A stretch of DNA of 64,000 nt. It comes from Trichormus sp. M33_DOE_039 (GTDB taxonomy: Bacteria > Cyanobacteriota > Cyanobacteriia > Cyanobacteriales > Nostocaceae). Both the position numbers and the translations under genes were made by a program. Position 1 is the stretch's first letter, and each line of letters opens with the position of its first letter. The stretch lies in the NCBI GenBank assembly GCA_015296085.1, contig DVDT01000104.1, forward strand, positions 62,001-126,000, given 5' to 3'. A model generated the notes under the pieces. The model searched no databases. It was not told where the DNA came from and was given only the letters and a program-made list of their open reading frames with translations. This document shows, one piece after another, positions 43,763-54,959 of the stretch.

Positions 43763-44508
43763 TTACGGATAGCATTGCAAACGGTCACTCTTATATAATA
43801 TCACTTTCATACCGCACTAGCTGAGTTTTGGCTGCATACAATAACTTACTAAGCGTTCGCTGCAATTATTTTTATCAACCTCATATTTAAGCAAATATTG
43901 CTAATAATATAATTTTCTGATCATCATAAACATATTGGCATTTCTATATTAAACTTATCCAGAAAGTTCATATACAAATGTTAGTATTTTTTTTGTTTCT
44001 GCCATCTAGGAAGCTCATAGGATCATCAATTGTGTATATTCTACACAGAAAATACCAAAATTAATTTCATCGCTGCACACAGACCAGAGCAATCATCGAA
44101 ATTTGTCAAGTAACCCTGGTCAGGATTTAAAATATCCTAATAATCCTATTGTTTTTCTATCTAAAGACAGTTTTTTTTTCCTAAAATTTCTTTATAATGT
44201 TCAAACATTTTCTGCAAGAAATATGCTTAATAATACTTAATATAAATGTATTCGTTTTCAAATAATTCAGAAAAATACTCTCTTGGTATTCACAAATATG
44301 AATATTAAGATACTTTAAAGCTATACAGTAAAAGCACTGAAATATCAATCAAGTACCTTAAAAATCAAGGGTTGTACAAAAGTATTAATTGCAACTTTTT
44401 ATACAAAAACCAAAAGGAATATCTTTGATAAAAATACTAATAATTACTGTTATTTTTTAATTTAAGAATAATAATAATGTTTACAGATAAAACATTTCAA
44501 AATATAGA
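43763..44508. other. long AT-rich gap upstream of the haem-oxygenase-like gene
   Basis: About 745 bases, strongly AT-rich, with no HIP1 site and no accepted ORF. The only structure noted is an imperfect inverted repeat TTGTACAAAAG ... CTTTTTATACAA at 44372-44406, about 110 bases before the next start. No tRNA or known RNA motif is seen. Confidence 0.5.
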
Positions 44509-44517
44509 GTGAACATC

Positions 44518-45231
44518 ATGAAAGCAGTTCTTGCATTGATTGAGCAAAAGAAACAAGAATTCGCAAAATTGCCGATATGTGAATTTCTGAAAGATAAAAG
44601 CATTGACCCAAGACAAAGACTAGCTTTTGCTCCTTGTATCACTCCTTTTGTTATGAATATTTGGGAAGTTAATAAATATTTCTTCCGAGTAGAACCAACG
44701 AATGATCCAATACAAAAACTAATCAATGTCCATTCATATGAAGATGATCATCATTTCCTTTGGTACTATGAAGACATGGAAAAATTGGGTTTTAACCAAT
44801 CCATGACATATCTTGATGCTTTGAAGTTTATCTGGGGGCCAGAAAATGAAAAAGCAAGACGTGTCTGCTATAAAATGTCAGCTTATGCTTATGAAGCAGA
44901 CCCCGTTTTAAAGTTAGCAATCATTGAATCTAATGAAGCCACAGGAAACGTAGTGTTATCATTGACAGCAGAAGTAGTACGAGAACTGCAACAAATCACT
45001 GGTGAAAATTATCGCTATTTTGGTGATTACCATTTAGCTGTAGAAACTGGTCATGCTATGGGTACACCTGATGTAGAAATCCTCATTGAAAGTATAGAAA
45101 TATCAAAAGAAATGGAAGAGAAAGCTTGCTATTTAGTAGAGGAAGTATTTGCTGCTTTTACAGAAATGTTGAATGAGTGGATGGCTTATGTGAAAGCACA
45201 CAAACTAGATCAAGTAGCCATAGCCGCATAA
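44518..45231 (+). CDS. haem-oxygenase-like (iron-containing redox) family protein
   Basis: 237 residues from ATG 44518; a GTG at 44509 in frame adds three residues. All-helical product. Possible metal-site residues fall in helices as in haem-oxygenase-like diiron oxidases: YEDDHHFLWYYEDMEKLG (about 75-92), IIESNEATGNVVLSLTAEV (about 140-158) and FGDYHLAVETGHAMG (about 170-184), with Glu and His at suitable spacing. This PF14518/TenA-like group includes enzymes that oxidise amino or fatty acids. Substrate unknown. A terminator-like hairpin lies at 45443. It may belong to the preceding enzyme row but is 1.3 kb away. Confidence 0.75.
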   Translation: MKAVLALIEQKKQEFAKLPICEFLKDKSIDPRQRLAFAPCITPFVMNIWEVNKYFFRVEPTNDPIQKLINVHSYEDDHHFLWYYEDMEKLGFNQSMTYLDALKFIWGPENEKARRVCYKMSAYAYEADPVLKLAIIESNEATGNVVLSLTAEVVRELQQITGENYRYFGDYHLAVETGHAMGTPDVEILIESIEISKEMEEKACYLVEEVFAAFTEMLNEWMAYVKAHKLDQVAIAA

Positions 45232-45442
45232 ATCAATCAGCTTCATATCAATAGAATATCTTTGAATAAACAAGCTGCTACGGAAGAGGTAGAGATTAGA
45301 TAAATACGTTTGTAGTTTACCACTTGAGCAAAGTAATCTTTATTCTTAGTGCATTTGCTCAATAAAGTGTTTGCTACAAACTGATCACAATTAATGTAAT
45401 GGATAACCATGCCAAGATTATTCCTTACTATAAGTGAATTTT

Positions 45443-45469
45443 CCCCTAATTTTTAATTAGGGGATTTTT
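45443..45469 (+). terminator. intrinsic terminator
   Basis: CCCCTAAT-TTTTA-ATTAGGGG with an 8-bp perfect stem followed by ATTTTTA. It is 210 bases after the stop of the haem-oxygenase-like gene and before the convergent kinase gene's end. Confidence 0.65.
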
Positions 45470-45541
45470 ACTAGTTCACGGTAGCTTGTTTTCAGTTAAT
45501 AGCTGTTTTAAATTCTTGATAAATTAATTCTAAATAGTCAT

Positions 45542-48500
45542 TTAAAATTGTTGTAGAGGTATATCTATCATAAATTCTGTTCCTTGTCCCAAGGTAGAGT
45601 TACAGATTAATTTACCTTTATGTTTGTCTACAATTATCTGATAACTAATAGATAGCCCTAAGCCAGTACCGCTACCGATTGGCTTAGTAGTAAAAAAGGG
45701 GTCAAATATCTTTTCCTTTATTGTTTCTGGTATTCCGCAACCATTATCATTGATGCGAATTCTCACAATACCAGATTCTAATAATTCAGTGCTAATGCGA
45801 ATTTGGGGTATAGTTAATGATTCCGATTCATTGGATGTTTTCCCTTCTAAGGCATCAATTGCATTAGTTAAAATATTCATAAATACCTGATTAATTTGAC
45901 TAGCATAACAAGTTACTTCGGGTAAGTTAGCATAGTCTTTGATAATGAGAATATCTGGTGTAATTTGGTCATCATTTTGTTGAGTTTCATTACCAGGTCT
46001 CTTGAGTCTATGTTGCAAAATCAATAAAGTATTATCAATCCCTTGATGAATATCAACAGGTTTCATCTCTGCTTCATCCAAGCGGGAGAAGTTCCTTAAA
46101 CTTAGCACAATGTCACGAATACGCACACTTCCCACTTTCATTGAATTAAGAATTCTGGGTAAATCTTCTCCTATAAAATCAAAATCAATTTCTTCTGATT
46201 TTTCTAAAATAACGGTAGAAGAATCAGGATACTCTTGTTTATATACGTTAATTAAATCCAGTAAGTTTTCAATATACTCAGTCGTATGTAGAAGATTAGC
46301 ATGAATAAAATTAACGGGGTTATTAATTTCATGAGCAATTCCAGCTACCATTTGTCCCAATGAAGACATCTTTTCACTTTGAATCAATTGAGATTGGGTC
46401 AACTTTAATTGCTGGAGAGCTTGTTGTAAAGTTTGATTTTTATTGTAAAGTTCTAAAGTTCTAGCTGTAACTTTTTCCTCTAAATTATGATTATATTCCT
46501 CTAAGCGTTCTTTAGCTTCTGCTAAGTTCTTGTATAGCATCGCATTCTCTAACGAAATTCCAGCTTGAGTAATGAGGAGTTTAAGAACTTCTAGGCGATC
46601 GCGTGTAAATGCTCCTGTAATCAGATTATTTTCTAAATACACAATTCCCAGCAACTTATTTTGATTCACCATAGGAATACAGAGAATACTCCTAGGCTTT
46701 TTAGAGTTAATATAACTATCTGTCGCAAAAGCAGGATAAGCATCTGTATCATCAATAACTAATATTTCTTGGGTTCGTTTAACATAGTTAATGATACTTA
46801 TGGGAACATCTTGACTAGATTCTAATGATATGGGTGAAAACTTTGTATGAGTAGCTTCAAATGTCGAATTAATACTGACTGTAGTCACTCTTAAATCTGA
46901 GTTTTTTTCTTCATGTAAAATCAAAACAGATTTTGAAGCTCCTGCATTCTCCATAACTAATTCAAGGAGTTTAGAAAGCAAATCTTGCAGTTCAATTTCT
47001 CCAGAAATCGCTTGATAAGCTTTAATCACAGCCGTTAAATCTAACATATCGGAAATGCTAGTACTATGAGAAGTAATGACTGTATCATTATTTGTCAGGG
47101 TCGATTTAACAACAGCATGCTCCGGATTAATATCAGAGTGTAGGTAGCTTTCTTCTTTGAATTTCTCTTGCTGAATAAAGCTAGCTAATAATTGAGAATA
47201 GCGTCTTTGTAAATCTTGTAGTTTAGCTGAAGCACCCCAACGAAGATAACCATAGTAAGCATCAATCAGATATGATTGGGCAAACTTTTGTTTACCCCAT
47301 TGTAAATAAAATTTAGCAGCTAGTTCATTAGCTAAAGCCAATTCGTGAATGTAATCATGCTCTTGAGCTAAAGCTATGGTGCGATCGTACAATTCCATTG
47401 CCTCTAGCTTATTACCACTAACTCGCTTTAACTCTGCTTCGACTAAATAATATTTATGTAAAAAATTCATAGGGGCATTGTCAGCCCACTGTTTCATTTT
47501 TTGTTGATTGCTTAGTACATTTTCTAAAATATATTGCTGCTCTTTTTGATTTTTATCTGGATAAATAGCTAAAGCAGTCAGAGAACTATAAAAGTAGAAA
47601 ACAGTAGCTACAAACTTAGCTGGTACAGTATTTAAATACTCTTCGGCGTAAACAGCATTTTCCCACGCTAGTGTGTAATTTTCAAATAGATAGCCGAGAA
47701 ATAATTTTTCCAAATGTAAATAAAAAATAGCAAGTTGATTACCGGTCTGTTTCAAGACAGGTAACATACTTTCTTCGTTATAAGCTTCCCCTTTCAAACA
47801 GCATGGGTCATCTGAATTCAATAAATTTAATGCTGTCTGCCAATGAATAGAGTGTAGCTGGAGGGGAATTTCTTGATTTAACTGTGTAATTTTTAAATGA
47901 TAGCTCCGCATTTGCTTTTCTAATTCTGGAATGTTTTTCCCTAGAAATAAAGAATGCTCAGAGTGCATATATAAAGCGTAAGCAGCTTGTTCTAAATCTC
48001 CAGTCTCTAAACCTATTGAGTAAGCATTTATCAAAGAGTGTAATGTTTCTTGGAGATGTTCTTGCCAATGTATTGTAAAATTATTTACAACAAAAATCCC
48101 CATGCACATCAATTCTTTGGGATTAAATTTTGTTAGTAAATTTAAGGCTAACTGACCTAATTGATAACAGGATTTAAAGTCACCTAATAAATTCCAGCGA
48201 ATCACTGCATAAACCACATACGCTACAGATGATATATCACAATTACCATAGGTAAAAGACAAGTTTACTTGTTTAAGAGCTATTAAAGAAAACATGAGAG
48301 GTTGACTTGCATAACTAATAGGTAAAAGTCGCCCAAAAATTCTCATCAATGTTAATTTATTTGGCTCTATAAGATGCGGTAATTTAGCTAAGTCTTCAAT
48401 TTTTTTATTAGCGGAAATCAACTGTAGTTTTTGTAATTCCAATTCAATATCTATCTGCTGAGGATGTTCAGGGAACGGTATTCCTAGTAAATTCAATACT

Positions 48501-51184
48501 TCTATTCCAGTTTGAATTGCATTCAAACTACAGCCTTTAGCTTTGTAAGCTTCTATCTTAATTTCGTATACCTTGATTTTGTCTATGAGTGTATTGGCTT
48601 TCTTTAAAACAGTGGCTATCAATTGTTCCATCTGCTCGAAGTTGCCGCTAAGATATTTAGCTTCTGCGGCGGTTTCATGTAATGCTAAGGCTAACTCGTA
48701 TTGAGTATCCCAGCAATCAAATTGTAAAAGTTCAATACCTGTCGTTAAATATTTAACAGCGGCTGAGTAAGCTGTTGATGCTAAAGCTTTACGTCCAGCC
48801 GTCAGATTCATTGTTGCTAATTTATGGCGGTGTTCTGGATGAGTAATTAATTCTACTGCAATATTAAACTGGTTAACCAGTTCAAAAATGTTTTCTTCTC
48901 TTTCTGTTACTGAAGTATTATTGATGAGAATCATGCCAATTTCTAAATGTAGATCTTTTCTATCTGCTTCAGAAATTAGTGAATAAGCAGCTTGTTGTAT
49001 TCGGTCATGAACAAATTGATATTTGGTTGCTTGATAGTTATTATTCGGTAGTTCGCTAGTTGTAAATTCAACATTATTTATCTTATTAAGATTATCTATT
49101 TCAGGTAAAACATGATAATAACTGCCATGAGATATAATTAACCCTTCCATTAAAGCTGTCCATAAATCTGATGCTGTATCTGATATAGATTTTTTATAAA
49201 CTACTGCCAAAGTTTTTAAATCAAATTCGTTGCCAATACAAGCTGCTATTTTTAATGCTAATTGAGTGTCTTGTGGTAATTTCTTGATTTGATCTGCCAT
49301 AAACTCTACCACATCATCAGTCAAAGTTAGTTCTTGGATTTTCTTAACTTCATACTCCCAATAACCTGCCTCTGAGTTTAAGGTGATCAATCCATGATTA
49401 TGGAGAGATTTAAGAAATTTATTTATAAAAAATGGATTACCTTTGGTCTTAGCAAATACTATTTGTGTTAATGTAACAGCAGCTTCTTTACTGCAATGTA
49501 AGGTCTCTGCTATTAATTGGTTTAAATCACTTTGAGTAAGTGGCAGTAAATTTATAGTATTGACATTAATATTTAATGCCTGAATTTTTTTGATTATTAA
49601 ATATAAAGGATGTGTTTGAGAAACTTCATTATCTCTATATGCACCAATTAGGAATAGACCATGATCAGGTTGACTATCTTGTCCTGTTACTATTGCTAAA
49701 TTAGAAGATGTTTCTTGACTCATCAATACTTGTATAAAATTTAAAGAAGCCAAATCTGCCCATTGTAAGTCATCCAAGAAAATCACTAGAGGATGTTCTT
49801 TATTACTAAAAACGTGAATAAACTTTTGTAACAAAGTGTTAAAACGTTTTTGAGCAGCACTACTAGAAACTTGAGCAACTGAAGGTTGTTTACCAATAAT
49901 TTTTTCAAGTTCAGGAATAACCTCAGTTAGTACATAACCTTGTGTATCTAACACATCTAATATTTTAGTTCTCCATTGTTGAATTTGCTCATCGTTTTCT
50001 GAGAGTATTTGTCCAATTAAATCTCGAAATGCTTGCACTAATGCTGATAAAGGTATGTCACGTTGTAACTGCTCAAATTTTCCTTGGATAAAGTAACTAC
50101 GTTGTCGGACGATACGTTTATGAACTTCGTTAACTACGGCAGTTTTGCCAATGCCAGAGAAGCCTGACACTAAAAGTATTTCATGCTTACCACTTGTGAC
50201 TCGCTCAAATGTGGTAAGCAAAGTTTCGATTTCTTGCTGGCGACCATAAAGTTTTTCAGGGATAACGAATTGTGCGGAAATATCCCTTCTTCCTAATTTA
50301 AAGACTGCAATATTACTGGTTGATTGCCACTGATTTTGACATATTTCTAAGTCATGTTTTAGCCCTTGACAACTCTGATAACGGTCTTCAGGATTTTTAG
50401 CTATAAGCTTGCTGATAATATCAGATAAAATTAAAGGAATATTAGGGTTAATATAACTAGCTTTTGGTGCTTCTTTAGCAATATGACAGTACACCAACTC
50501 CATTGGTTCATGGCTGTTGAAAGGTAACACACCTGTTAGTAGTTCAAAAAAGGTGATACCCAAAGAATAAAAATCAGAACGATAATCAATGCCCCGATTC
50601 ATCCGTCCTGTTTGTTCAGGGGAAATATAGGCTAAAGTTCCTTCTAAAATATTAGGATTGATGAGACTTTGAATTTGCCTAGGTAAAATGCTAGCTAAAC
50701 TAAAGTCGATAAGTTTTATTTCACCTGTTGTGGGGTTGATGAGAATGTTAGCAGGTTTAATATCTTTGTGAATAATCCGCTCATGATGCAGTCCATCAAG
50801 AATAGTTGTAGTTGCAATAGCAATATGGAAAAATTCATCTAGAGAGACTGGGTTTTTTTTGTCTTTTTGCTTACCTTTTTGCCAATCTCTTAAAGATGTA
50901 CCGTTAAAATCTTCCATTACTAAGGCATAGCTATTATGATAGCTTTCTAAGCATAGAGGTTTGACGATACCAGGAAGTTGAAGATTTTTAGTAATAGTAT
51001 ATTGATTACGAAACTGAGCAATTTCAGTAAAGCTAGGATATTCAGACCGCATCAGCTTGAGGATGACCGATTGTTGGTCTTTTTCCCTAATGGCACGATA
51101 AACTAGTGTTTTGCTGCTGACATAGATTTGTTCAGTAATCCGATAGCCAGGGATAGGATATTCTGTGCTGATGAATATTGACAT
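45542..51184 (-). CDS. multi-domain Ser/Thr kinase - STAND ATPase - GAF - histidine kinase
   Basis: 1880 residues from ATG 51184; the frame runs open to 51358 but the extra 58 residues are unlike any family start. Order: protein kinase domain ([13 protein letters not shown] with catalytic loop, then KLIDFSLA in place of DFG, and [20 protein letters not shown]), AAA/STAND domain ([35 protein letters not shown]), a long helical TPR-like region, GAF domain ([20 protein letters not shown]), coiled coil, HisKA ([20 protein letters not shown]) and HATPase ([27 protein letters not shown]). It is a membrane-free sensor kinase of the HstK-like group common in Nostocales. Input and partner regulator are unknown. 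Confidence 0.92.
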   Translation of the reverse strand: MSIFISTEYPIPGYRITEQIYVSSKTLVYRAIREKDQQSVILKLMRSEYPSFTEIAQFRNQYTITKNLQLPGIVKPLCLESYHNSYALVMEDFNGTSLRDWQKGKQKDKKNPVSLDEFFHIAIATTTILDGLHHERIIHKDIKPANILINPTTGEIKLIDFSLASILPRQIQSLINPNILEGTLAYISPEQTGRMNRGIDYRSDFYSLGITFFELLTGVLPFNSHEPMELVYCHIAKEAPKASYINPNIPLILSDIISKLIAKNPEDRYQSCQGLKHDLEICQNQWQSTSNIAVFKLGRRDISAQFVIPEKLYGRQQEIETLLTTFERVTSGKHEILLVSGFSGIGKTAVVNEVHKRIVRQRSYFIQGKFEQLQRDIPLSALVQAFRDLIGQILSENDEQIQQWRTKILDVLDTQGYVLTEVIPELEKIIGKQPSVAQVSSSAAQKRFNTLLQKFIHVFSNKEHPLVIFLDDLQWADLASLNFIQVLMSQETSSNLAIVTGQDSQPDHGLFLIGAYRDNEVSQTHPLYLIIKKIQALNINVNTINLLPLTQSDLNQLIAETLHCSKEAAVTLTQIVFAKTKGNPFFINKFLKSLHNHGLITLNSEAGYWEYEVKKIQELTLTDDVVEFMADQIKKLPQDTQLALKIAACIGNEFDLKTLAVVYKKSISDTASDLWTALMEGLIISHGSYYHVLPEIDNLNKINNVEFTTSELPNNNYQATKYQFVHDRIQQAAYSLISEADRKDLHLEIGMILINNTSVTEREENIFELVNQFNIAVELITHPEHRHKLATMNLTAGRKALASTAYSAAVKYLTTGIELLQFDCWDTQYELALALHETAAEAKYLSGNFEQMEQLIATVLKKANTLIDKIKVYEIKIEAYKAKGCSLNAIQTGIEVLNLLGIPFPEHPQQIDIELELQKLQLISANKKIEDLAKLPHLIEPNKLTLMRIFGRLLPISYASQPLMFSLIALKQVNLSFTYGNCDISSVAYVVYAVIRWNLLGDFKSCYQLGQLALNLLTKFNPKELMCMGIFVVNNFTIHWQEHLQETLHSLINAYSIGLETGDLEQAAYALYMHSEHSLFLGKNIPELEKQMRSYHLKITQLNQEIPLQLHSIHWQTALNLLNSDDPCCLKGEAYNEESMLPVLKQTGNQLAIFYLHLEKLFLGYLFENYTLAWENAVYAEEYLNTVPAKFVATVFYFYSSLTALAIYPDKNQKEQQYILENVLSNQQKMKQWADNAPMNFLHKYYLVEAELKRVSGNKLEAMELYDRTIALAQEHDYIHELALANELAAKFYLQWGKQKFAQSYLIDAYYGYLRWGASAKLQDLQRRYSQLLASFIQQEKFKEESYLHSDINPEHAVVKSTLTNNDTVITSHSTSISDMLDLTAVIKAYQAISGEIELQDLLSKLLELVMENAGASKSVLILHEEKNSDLRVTTVSINSTFEATHTKFSPISLESSQDVPISIINYVKRTQEILVIDDTDAYPAFATDSYINSKKPRSILCIPMVNQNKLLGIVYLENNLITGAFTRDRLEVLKLLITQAGISLENAMLYKNLAEAKERLEEYNHNLEEKVTARTLELYNKNQTLQQALQQLKLTQSQLIQSEKMSSLGQMVAGIAHEINNPVNFIHANLLHTTEYIENLLDLINVYKQEYPDSSTVILEKSEEIDFDFIGEDLPRILNSMKVGSVRIRDIVLSLRNFSRLDEAEMKPVDIHQGIDNTLLILQHRLKRPGNETQQNDDQITPDILIIKDYANLPEVTCYASQINQVFMNILTNAIDALEGKTSNESESLTIPQIRISTELLESGIVRIRINDNGCGIPETIKEKIFDPFFTTKPIGSGTGLGLSISYQIIVDKHKGKLICNSTLGQGTEFMIDIPLQQF

Positions 51185-51536
51185 TACAGTTGATTTTGTA
51201 AATTGATTGCCATCATTTAGTTTTCCCAAGTGATGCTCGTCTTTATCATGGGCAAAAAATTTGTCAACTAGATAGTAATTATTTATCGGTTTTTGTTTTG
51301 TGTAGCTCGTATTTCTTGCTTTTGGTCTAGTTGAGTAAATCACAACATAACTCAGCACCCGGAAAGACTATTCAGTGTGATTTGTTCACAAATATTTTAT
51401 GAATCCGTATCTATCCCAGTGACAATCAACATATTGCAGATGATACTTGATTGATTAGATACCAGATTATAGGGTTCCAGGTTCTTTATCTGGGCAGCTA
51501 TTTGGGGATAGGTGCATTGCAACTAGCAATTGTCAT

Positions 51537-52505
51537 CTATCCCCTTAATTCTTGGCTTTGTAAAGCCAACAAACAAGCACCATAAGCAGGCTCATAACGG
51601 GGAAAGATTACCTTGATTTGAGGATATTTTTGAATAATAGCTGAGGTAAATCTCTCATGTATTTTGCATCTACCCCGCCATACACTTCCTGTAGTGACTA
51701 TTTCTAAAGCTGCATCAGGAGTGAAAATTGCTGTAATAACTGTAGATGTCGCTTTGACTAATTCTTTGACAGCATCATCAATAATATTATTAGCTACTTC
51801 ATCACCAGAAGCTGCTGCTAAATCAACAATTGGTGCTATAGCTGCTATCTGTTTTACTCCCCAGCCTCCTCTGTAAATAACTGCAATTAAATCTTCCATA
51901 CTGCTTAAACCCAGATGTTGCTGAAAATCTTCTACGAGTCTGGTGTATTGTTCCCGTCCATCATAGGCTTTTAATGCTGCTTGCATTCCTGCAATAGCCA
52001 GCCAATAAGCACTCCCTTCATCACCTAAAATATATCCCCAGCCACCAACTCGCTTGGTTTCTCCTTGAGAGTTACGACCGAAAACTATAGAACCAGTACC
52101 TACTGCCACTACAATACCCACAGCATGACCGATTCCGCCGACTAAAGCAATCAAAGCATCATTGCAAATCACAATATTAGATGGTTGCAAATCCCAGCTA
52201 ATCGGCAAAGATTTGTTATTTTGTAATTCTTTGACTATACTTTGGACTATTTCAATATCTTCGACACGACTGACACCTGCTAAACCTAGACATATTGATG
52301 TAATTTGAACTGATTTGATTAATTTTAAGGCTGTATTAGCTGCTTGAAAAATTGCCGCCTCAATAGATTTTAATGTTGCTGCTTTACCTATACTTTGATA
52401 GTTTGCTGAACCTGCTTGACTATGACTAATGATTTGATGTGTATCATTCATGATGATGCACACAGTTTTGCTACCACCACCGTCGATTCCTAATACACAA
52501 TTCAT
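51537..52505 (-). CDS. N-acetylglucosamine-kinase-like BadF/BcrA ATPase-fold protein
   Basis: 322 residues of the ASKHA sugar-kinase fold. GIDGGGSKTVCIIM (6-19, phosphate 1), SICLGLAGVSRVE, IVVAVGTGSIVFGR (phosphate 2), GWGYILGDEGSAYWLAIAGM and VTTGSVWRGRCKI (adenosine motif) match eukaryotic-type N-acetylglucosamine kinases and their bacterial relatives. It likely phosphorylates an amino sugar during recycling of cell-wall fragments; the sugar is inferred. It is divergent to the small stress protein gene over 224 bases. Confidence 0.85.
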   Translation of the reverse strand: MNCVLGIDGGGSKTVCIIMNDTHQIISHSQAGSANYQSIGKAATLKSIEAAIFQAANTALKLIKSVQITSICLGLAGVSRVEDIEIVQSIVKELQNNKSLPISWDLQPSNIVICNDALIALVGGIGHAVGIVVAVGTGSIVFGRNSQGETKRVGGWGYILGDEGSAYWLAIAGMQAALKAYDGREQYTRLVEDFQQHLGLSSMEDLIAVIYRGGWGVKQIAAIAPIVDLAAASGDEVANNIIDDAVKELVKATSTVITAIFTPDAALEIVTTGSVWRGRCKIHERFTSAIIQKYPQIKVIFPRYEPAYGACLLALQSQELRG

Positions 52506-52729
52506 AACTAGATAATGATGATATTGTTAGGAATATTTTCTGAAGATTATAAACGTTTATTTCTACAATAAACAATTTAAAAAATTATTAGCTAAGTGAT
52601 ACTTTTATTTCTATGGTGATAATTGCGATCGCAACCTTATCTATAGTTATTAATACTTATCTCTTTAGGGAGAAGGAAAGCAAGATGGTAACGAATAAAT
52701 TACTGGTAAGTCTTCTGCACAGTTAAATT

Positions 52730-53002
52730 ATGAACATTATCGCTTGGATCATTCTTGGTCTGATTGCTGGAGCGATCGCCAAAGCTATTTATCCTGGCCG
52801 TCAAGGCGGTGGTATCGTCTCAGCAATGATTTTAGGTATCATTGGTGCGTTAATTGGCGGTACTATAGTCACGCTTTTAGAAACGGGAAGATTACAACTC
52901 ACAGCAGCAACTCTCAGCATTCCTGGTCTGATTGTCGCTATTATCGGTGCAATCATTGCTATTTTTATCTGGGGCTTAATAACTGGACGTACCAGTCACT
53001 AA
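52730..53002 (+). CDS. GlsB/YeaQ/YmgE-family small membrane protein
   Basis: 90 residues, three hydrophobic helices with Gly-rich turns: IIAWIILGLIAGAIAKAIYP, GGGIVSAMILGIIGALIGGT and LSIPGLIVAIIGAIIAIFIW. The AKAIYPGRQGGGIVS stretch is the family signature (transglycosylase-associated protein). Such proteins are stress-induced and sit in the cytoplasmic membrane; no biochemical role is proven. A shadow frame of 94 codons overlaps it. Start ATG 52730. Confidence 0.92.
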   Translation: MNIIAWIILGLIAGAIAKAIYPGRQGGGIVSAMILGIIGALIGGTIVTLLETGRLQLTAATLSIPGLIVAIIGAIIAIFIWGLITGRTSH

Positions 53003-53153
53003 ATAAGTATAAAAATCTCCCTGGTTAGAGTGAATTTATTCGCCGCTAACCTTTATTTTATATAGTGAAATATCAAACCTCCACTCTTGATTAAGTAGTA
53101 GATTAATAACTGATATGTGTGTGATGATTAATGCTGAAAGCTCCATTATTGCC

Positions 53154-54338
53154 TTAAACTTGAGACTCAGAAGCACTAATTTGTTGTCTACTTAGCCAGT
53201 TGCGGAAGTGGGAATGATAGAGACTGTAATAAGTCGCTTCAGCATTTTGTTCTGGTTGCAAAAACTCCCGCCAGTTTTCTAAGACTTCCTCAACTTCAAA
53301 TTCATCTGTATCGAGAATATCAGCGATCGCACCTGCTGATATTGGTTGTTGCTGCTTGACTAATTCATGCAATACCGCCAGGGTAAATGCTGAGTGTTGT
53401 GCAGGTGGGATCATTGTCTGTAAATGTTGCTGATAATATGTCTCTAGACCTGGGGGGATTTGATTGTATGGAAACGGTTCAGAGTAGAAACCATCAGCAA
53501 TTGCTTTGAGAATCTGACTGACATACATAAAATTATTTTCCGATGCAGTTGTAAGGCGCGTGCGGAACTCTTGTTCATGGGTTGACCCCTCCCCTGCAAG
53601 GAGAGGGGAGTAATTTTCTTGTCCCCCCCTTCCCACATCTTTTCCCCCCCTTCCCTCGTAGGGAAGGGGGGTTAGGGGGGTTAGGTTCTCCCCAATATAA
53701 GCCTCAATATCCCGCCGATTTTCTTGGGGATAATCTGCTAAATCCAGACTTTGGGAAGGTGCTTCAATTAACAAACCCGACTTTTCCCTGAGAAATGGTC
53801 TACGCGTGAGGAGAAAATAGACGCGATCGGGGAGATAGCGAGGGAGATAAAATAAATTTGCGCCTGGGGGTTGTAAATTGCGGTCAATAAAATTTAACCC
53901 ATCAATGGCAATAATTAACTTTTGATTGGCTGGCAACTGTTCGCTGATTTGCTGAAGCAGCAGCGATAAAAACCAACTCCCTTCTGTGGCGTTATCAGGG
54001 AGGTTATTTAGAGATGTTTGATGAAATTTCTCTAGCAATTGCGTGCATATATTACTCAGGAATTCGTCTGCACGATTTTTAAGAGCAACTTCCACGTTGT
54101 AATAGACAACATCAGGATGATCTAGGGCATATTTGGCTAGAATTGCACTTTTACCGCTACCGGGTGCGCCAATGATAGTGAAGTAGCCGCGATGATAACG
54201 GTGAATAAATTCGTTAATCGCTGTGAAAACAAATTCACGCCCGACAAAGTTATGGCTTTTTGCGGTAATAATTGGCTCAAACTCCCTGGGGTGTCCTCTG
54301 GGATGATTAGTGGTGGGTGGTGTGGGTGGTGAATTCAT
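53154..54338 (-). CDS. STAND/NACHT-type ATPase without fused sensor, with in-frame repeat insertion
   Basis: 394 residues. FVGREFVFTAINEFIHRYHR then Walker A GAPGSGKSA (57-65), Walker B LIIAIDGLNF (141-150), the sensor-like VYFLLTRRPF (173-182), then ENNFMYVSQILKAIADGFY and a C-terminal winged-helix-like part (ISAGAIADILDTDEFEVEEV). It is a paralogue of the XRE-STAND protein at 56938 without its HTH. Between residues 220 and 252 (TPLTPLPYEGRGG ... PLLAGEGST) the paralogue has nothing comparable; the DNA there (53583-53681) is the CCCTTCCC/GGGAAGGGGGG palindrome family. No WD40 or other sensor is fused, so it may use the neighbouring WD40 protein or be a remnant. Divergent to the Uma2 gene over 45 bases. 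Confidence 0.8.
   Translation of the reverse strand: MNSPPTPPTTNHPRGHPREFEPIITAKSHNFVGREFVFTAINEFIHRYHRGYFTIIGAPGSGKSAILAKYALDHPDVVYYNVEVALKNRADEFLSNICTQLLEKFHQTSLNNLPDNATEGSWFLSLLLQQISEQLPANQKLIIAIDGLNFIDRNLQPPGANLFYLPRYLPDRVYFLLTRRPFLREKSGLLIEAPSQSLDLADYPQENRRDIEAYIGENLTPLTPLPYEGRGGKDVGRGGQENYSPLLAGEGSTHEQEFRTRLTTASENNFMYVSQILKAIADGFYSEPFPYNQIPPGLETYYQQHLQTMIPPAQHSAFTLAVLHELVKQQQPISAGAIADILDTDEFEVEEVLENWREFLQPEQNAEATYYSLYHSHFRNWLSRQQISASESQV
53583..53681. repeat. palindromic G/C-run repeat inside the STAND gene
   Basis: CCCCTCCCCTGCAAGGAGAG and CCTTCCCTCGTAGGGAAGG are two hairpins joined by CCCCCCCTTCCCAC. Related GGGGGGTTAGGGGGG tracts occur inside both MITEs. It keeps the gene's frame open. 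Confidence 0.75.
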
Positions 54339-54383
54339 AATTATGAGAAATAATGAAAAGATAAGGCGATATTGGGGGTAGTT

Positions 54384-54947
54384 ATGACTGTGCAGTTATT
54401 AAGACGGAAGTTCACAGTTGAGCAATACCACAAAATGATTGAGTCGGGTATTTTTACAGAGGATGACCGATTAGAACTAATACGGGGAGAGATTATTGAG
54501 ATGTCGCCGATAGGGACAAAACACGCTGCTTGTGTCAATCGTCTGATTAATTTGTTGGTGCAGTTGTTGGGGACGCGTGTCATAGTTGCTGCTCAAAATC
54601 CTATTGCGTTGAACAATAATTCAGAACCTCAGCCCGATGTTGCATTACTCAAACCTCGTGATGATTTTTATGAAACCGCACACCCCCAACCCCAGGATAT
54701 TTTTTTATTGATTGAGGTAGCTGATTCGACTGTGATGTATGACCGGGAAGAGAAGATTCCTTTATATGCAGTAGCAAACATCATGGAAGTTTGGTTAGTA
54801 GATATTCATGAGCAAATTGTGGAAGTATATCAACAACCAGTTGCCGCAGGCTATCAGCATATTCATAAATTTACTAGCGGTCAAACTTTATCCATTCCAG
54901 CTTTCCCCGATGTGAATATTAGCGTCAGCGACATCTTTGGCAGATAA
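54384..54947 (+). CDS. Uma2-family (DUF820) endonuclease-fold protein
   Basis: 187 residues from ATG 54384, with GGGGGT six bases ahead; a TTG at 54372 is less likely. FTVEQYHKMIESGIFTEDDR LELIRGEIIEMSPIG, then EPQPDVALLKP (Asp of the PD-(D/E)xK core), IFLLIEVADSTVMYDREEKI with the Glu-Val and later Lys, and VWLVDIHEQIVEVY. The Uma2 family is hugely expanded in cyanobacteria; a nuclease role is predicted from fold only. It lies between two STAND-ATPase genes. Alternative: a passive member of the family unconnected to its neighbours. Confidence 0.88.
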   Translation: MTVQLLRRKFTVEQYHKMIESGIFTEDDRLELIRGEIIEMSPIGTKHAACVNRLINLLVQLLGTRVIVAAQNPIALNNNSEPQPDVALLKPRDDFYETAHPQPQDIFLLIEVADSTVMYDREEKIPLYAVANIMEVWLVDIHEQIVEVYQQPVAAGYQHIHKFTSGQTLSIPAFPDVNISVSDIFGR

Positions 54948-54959
54948 AATTATTTTCTC

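Noticed and set aside
51185-51358. 58-residue N-terminal extension of the large kinase
   Set aside because: No match to the kinase family start; the ATG at 51184 begins just before the kinase domain.
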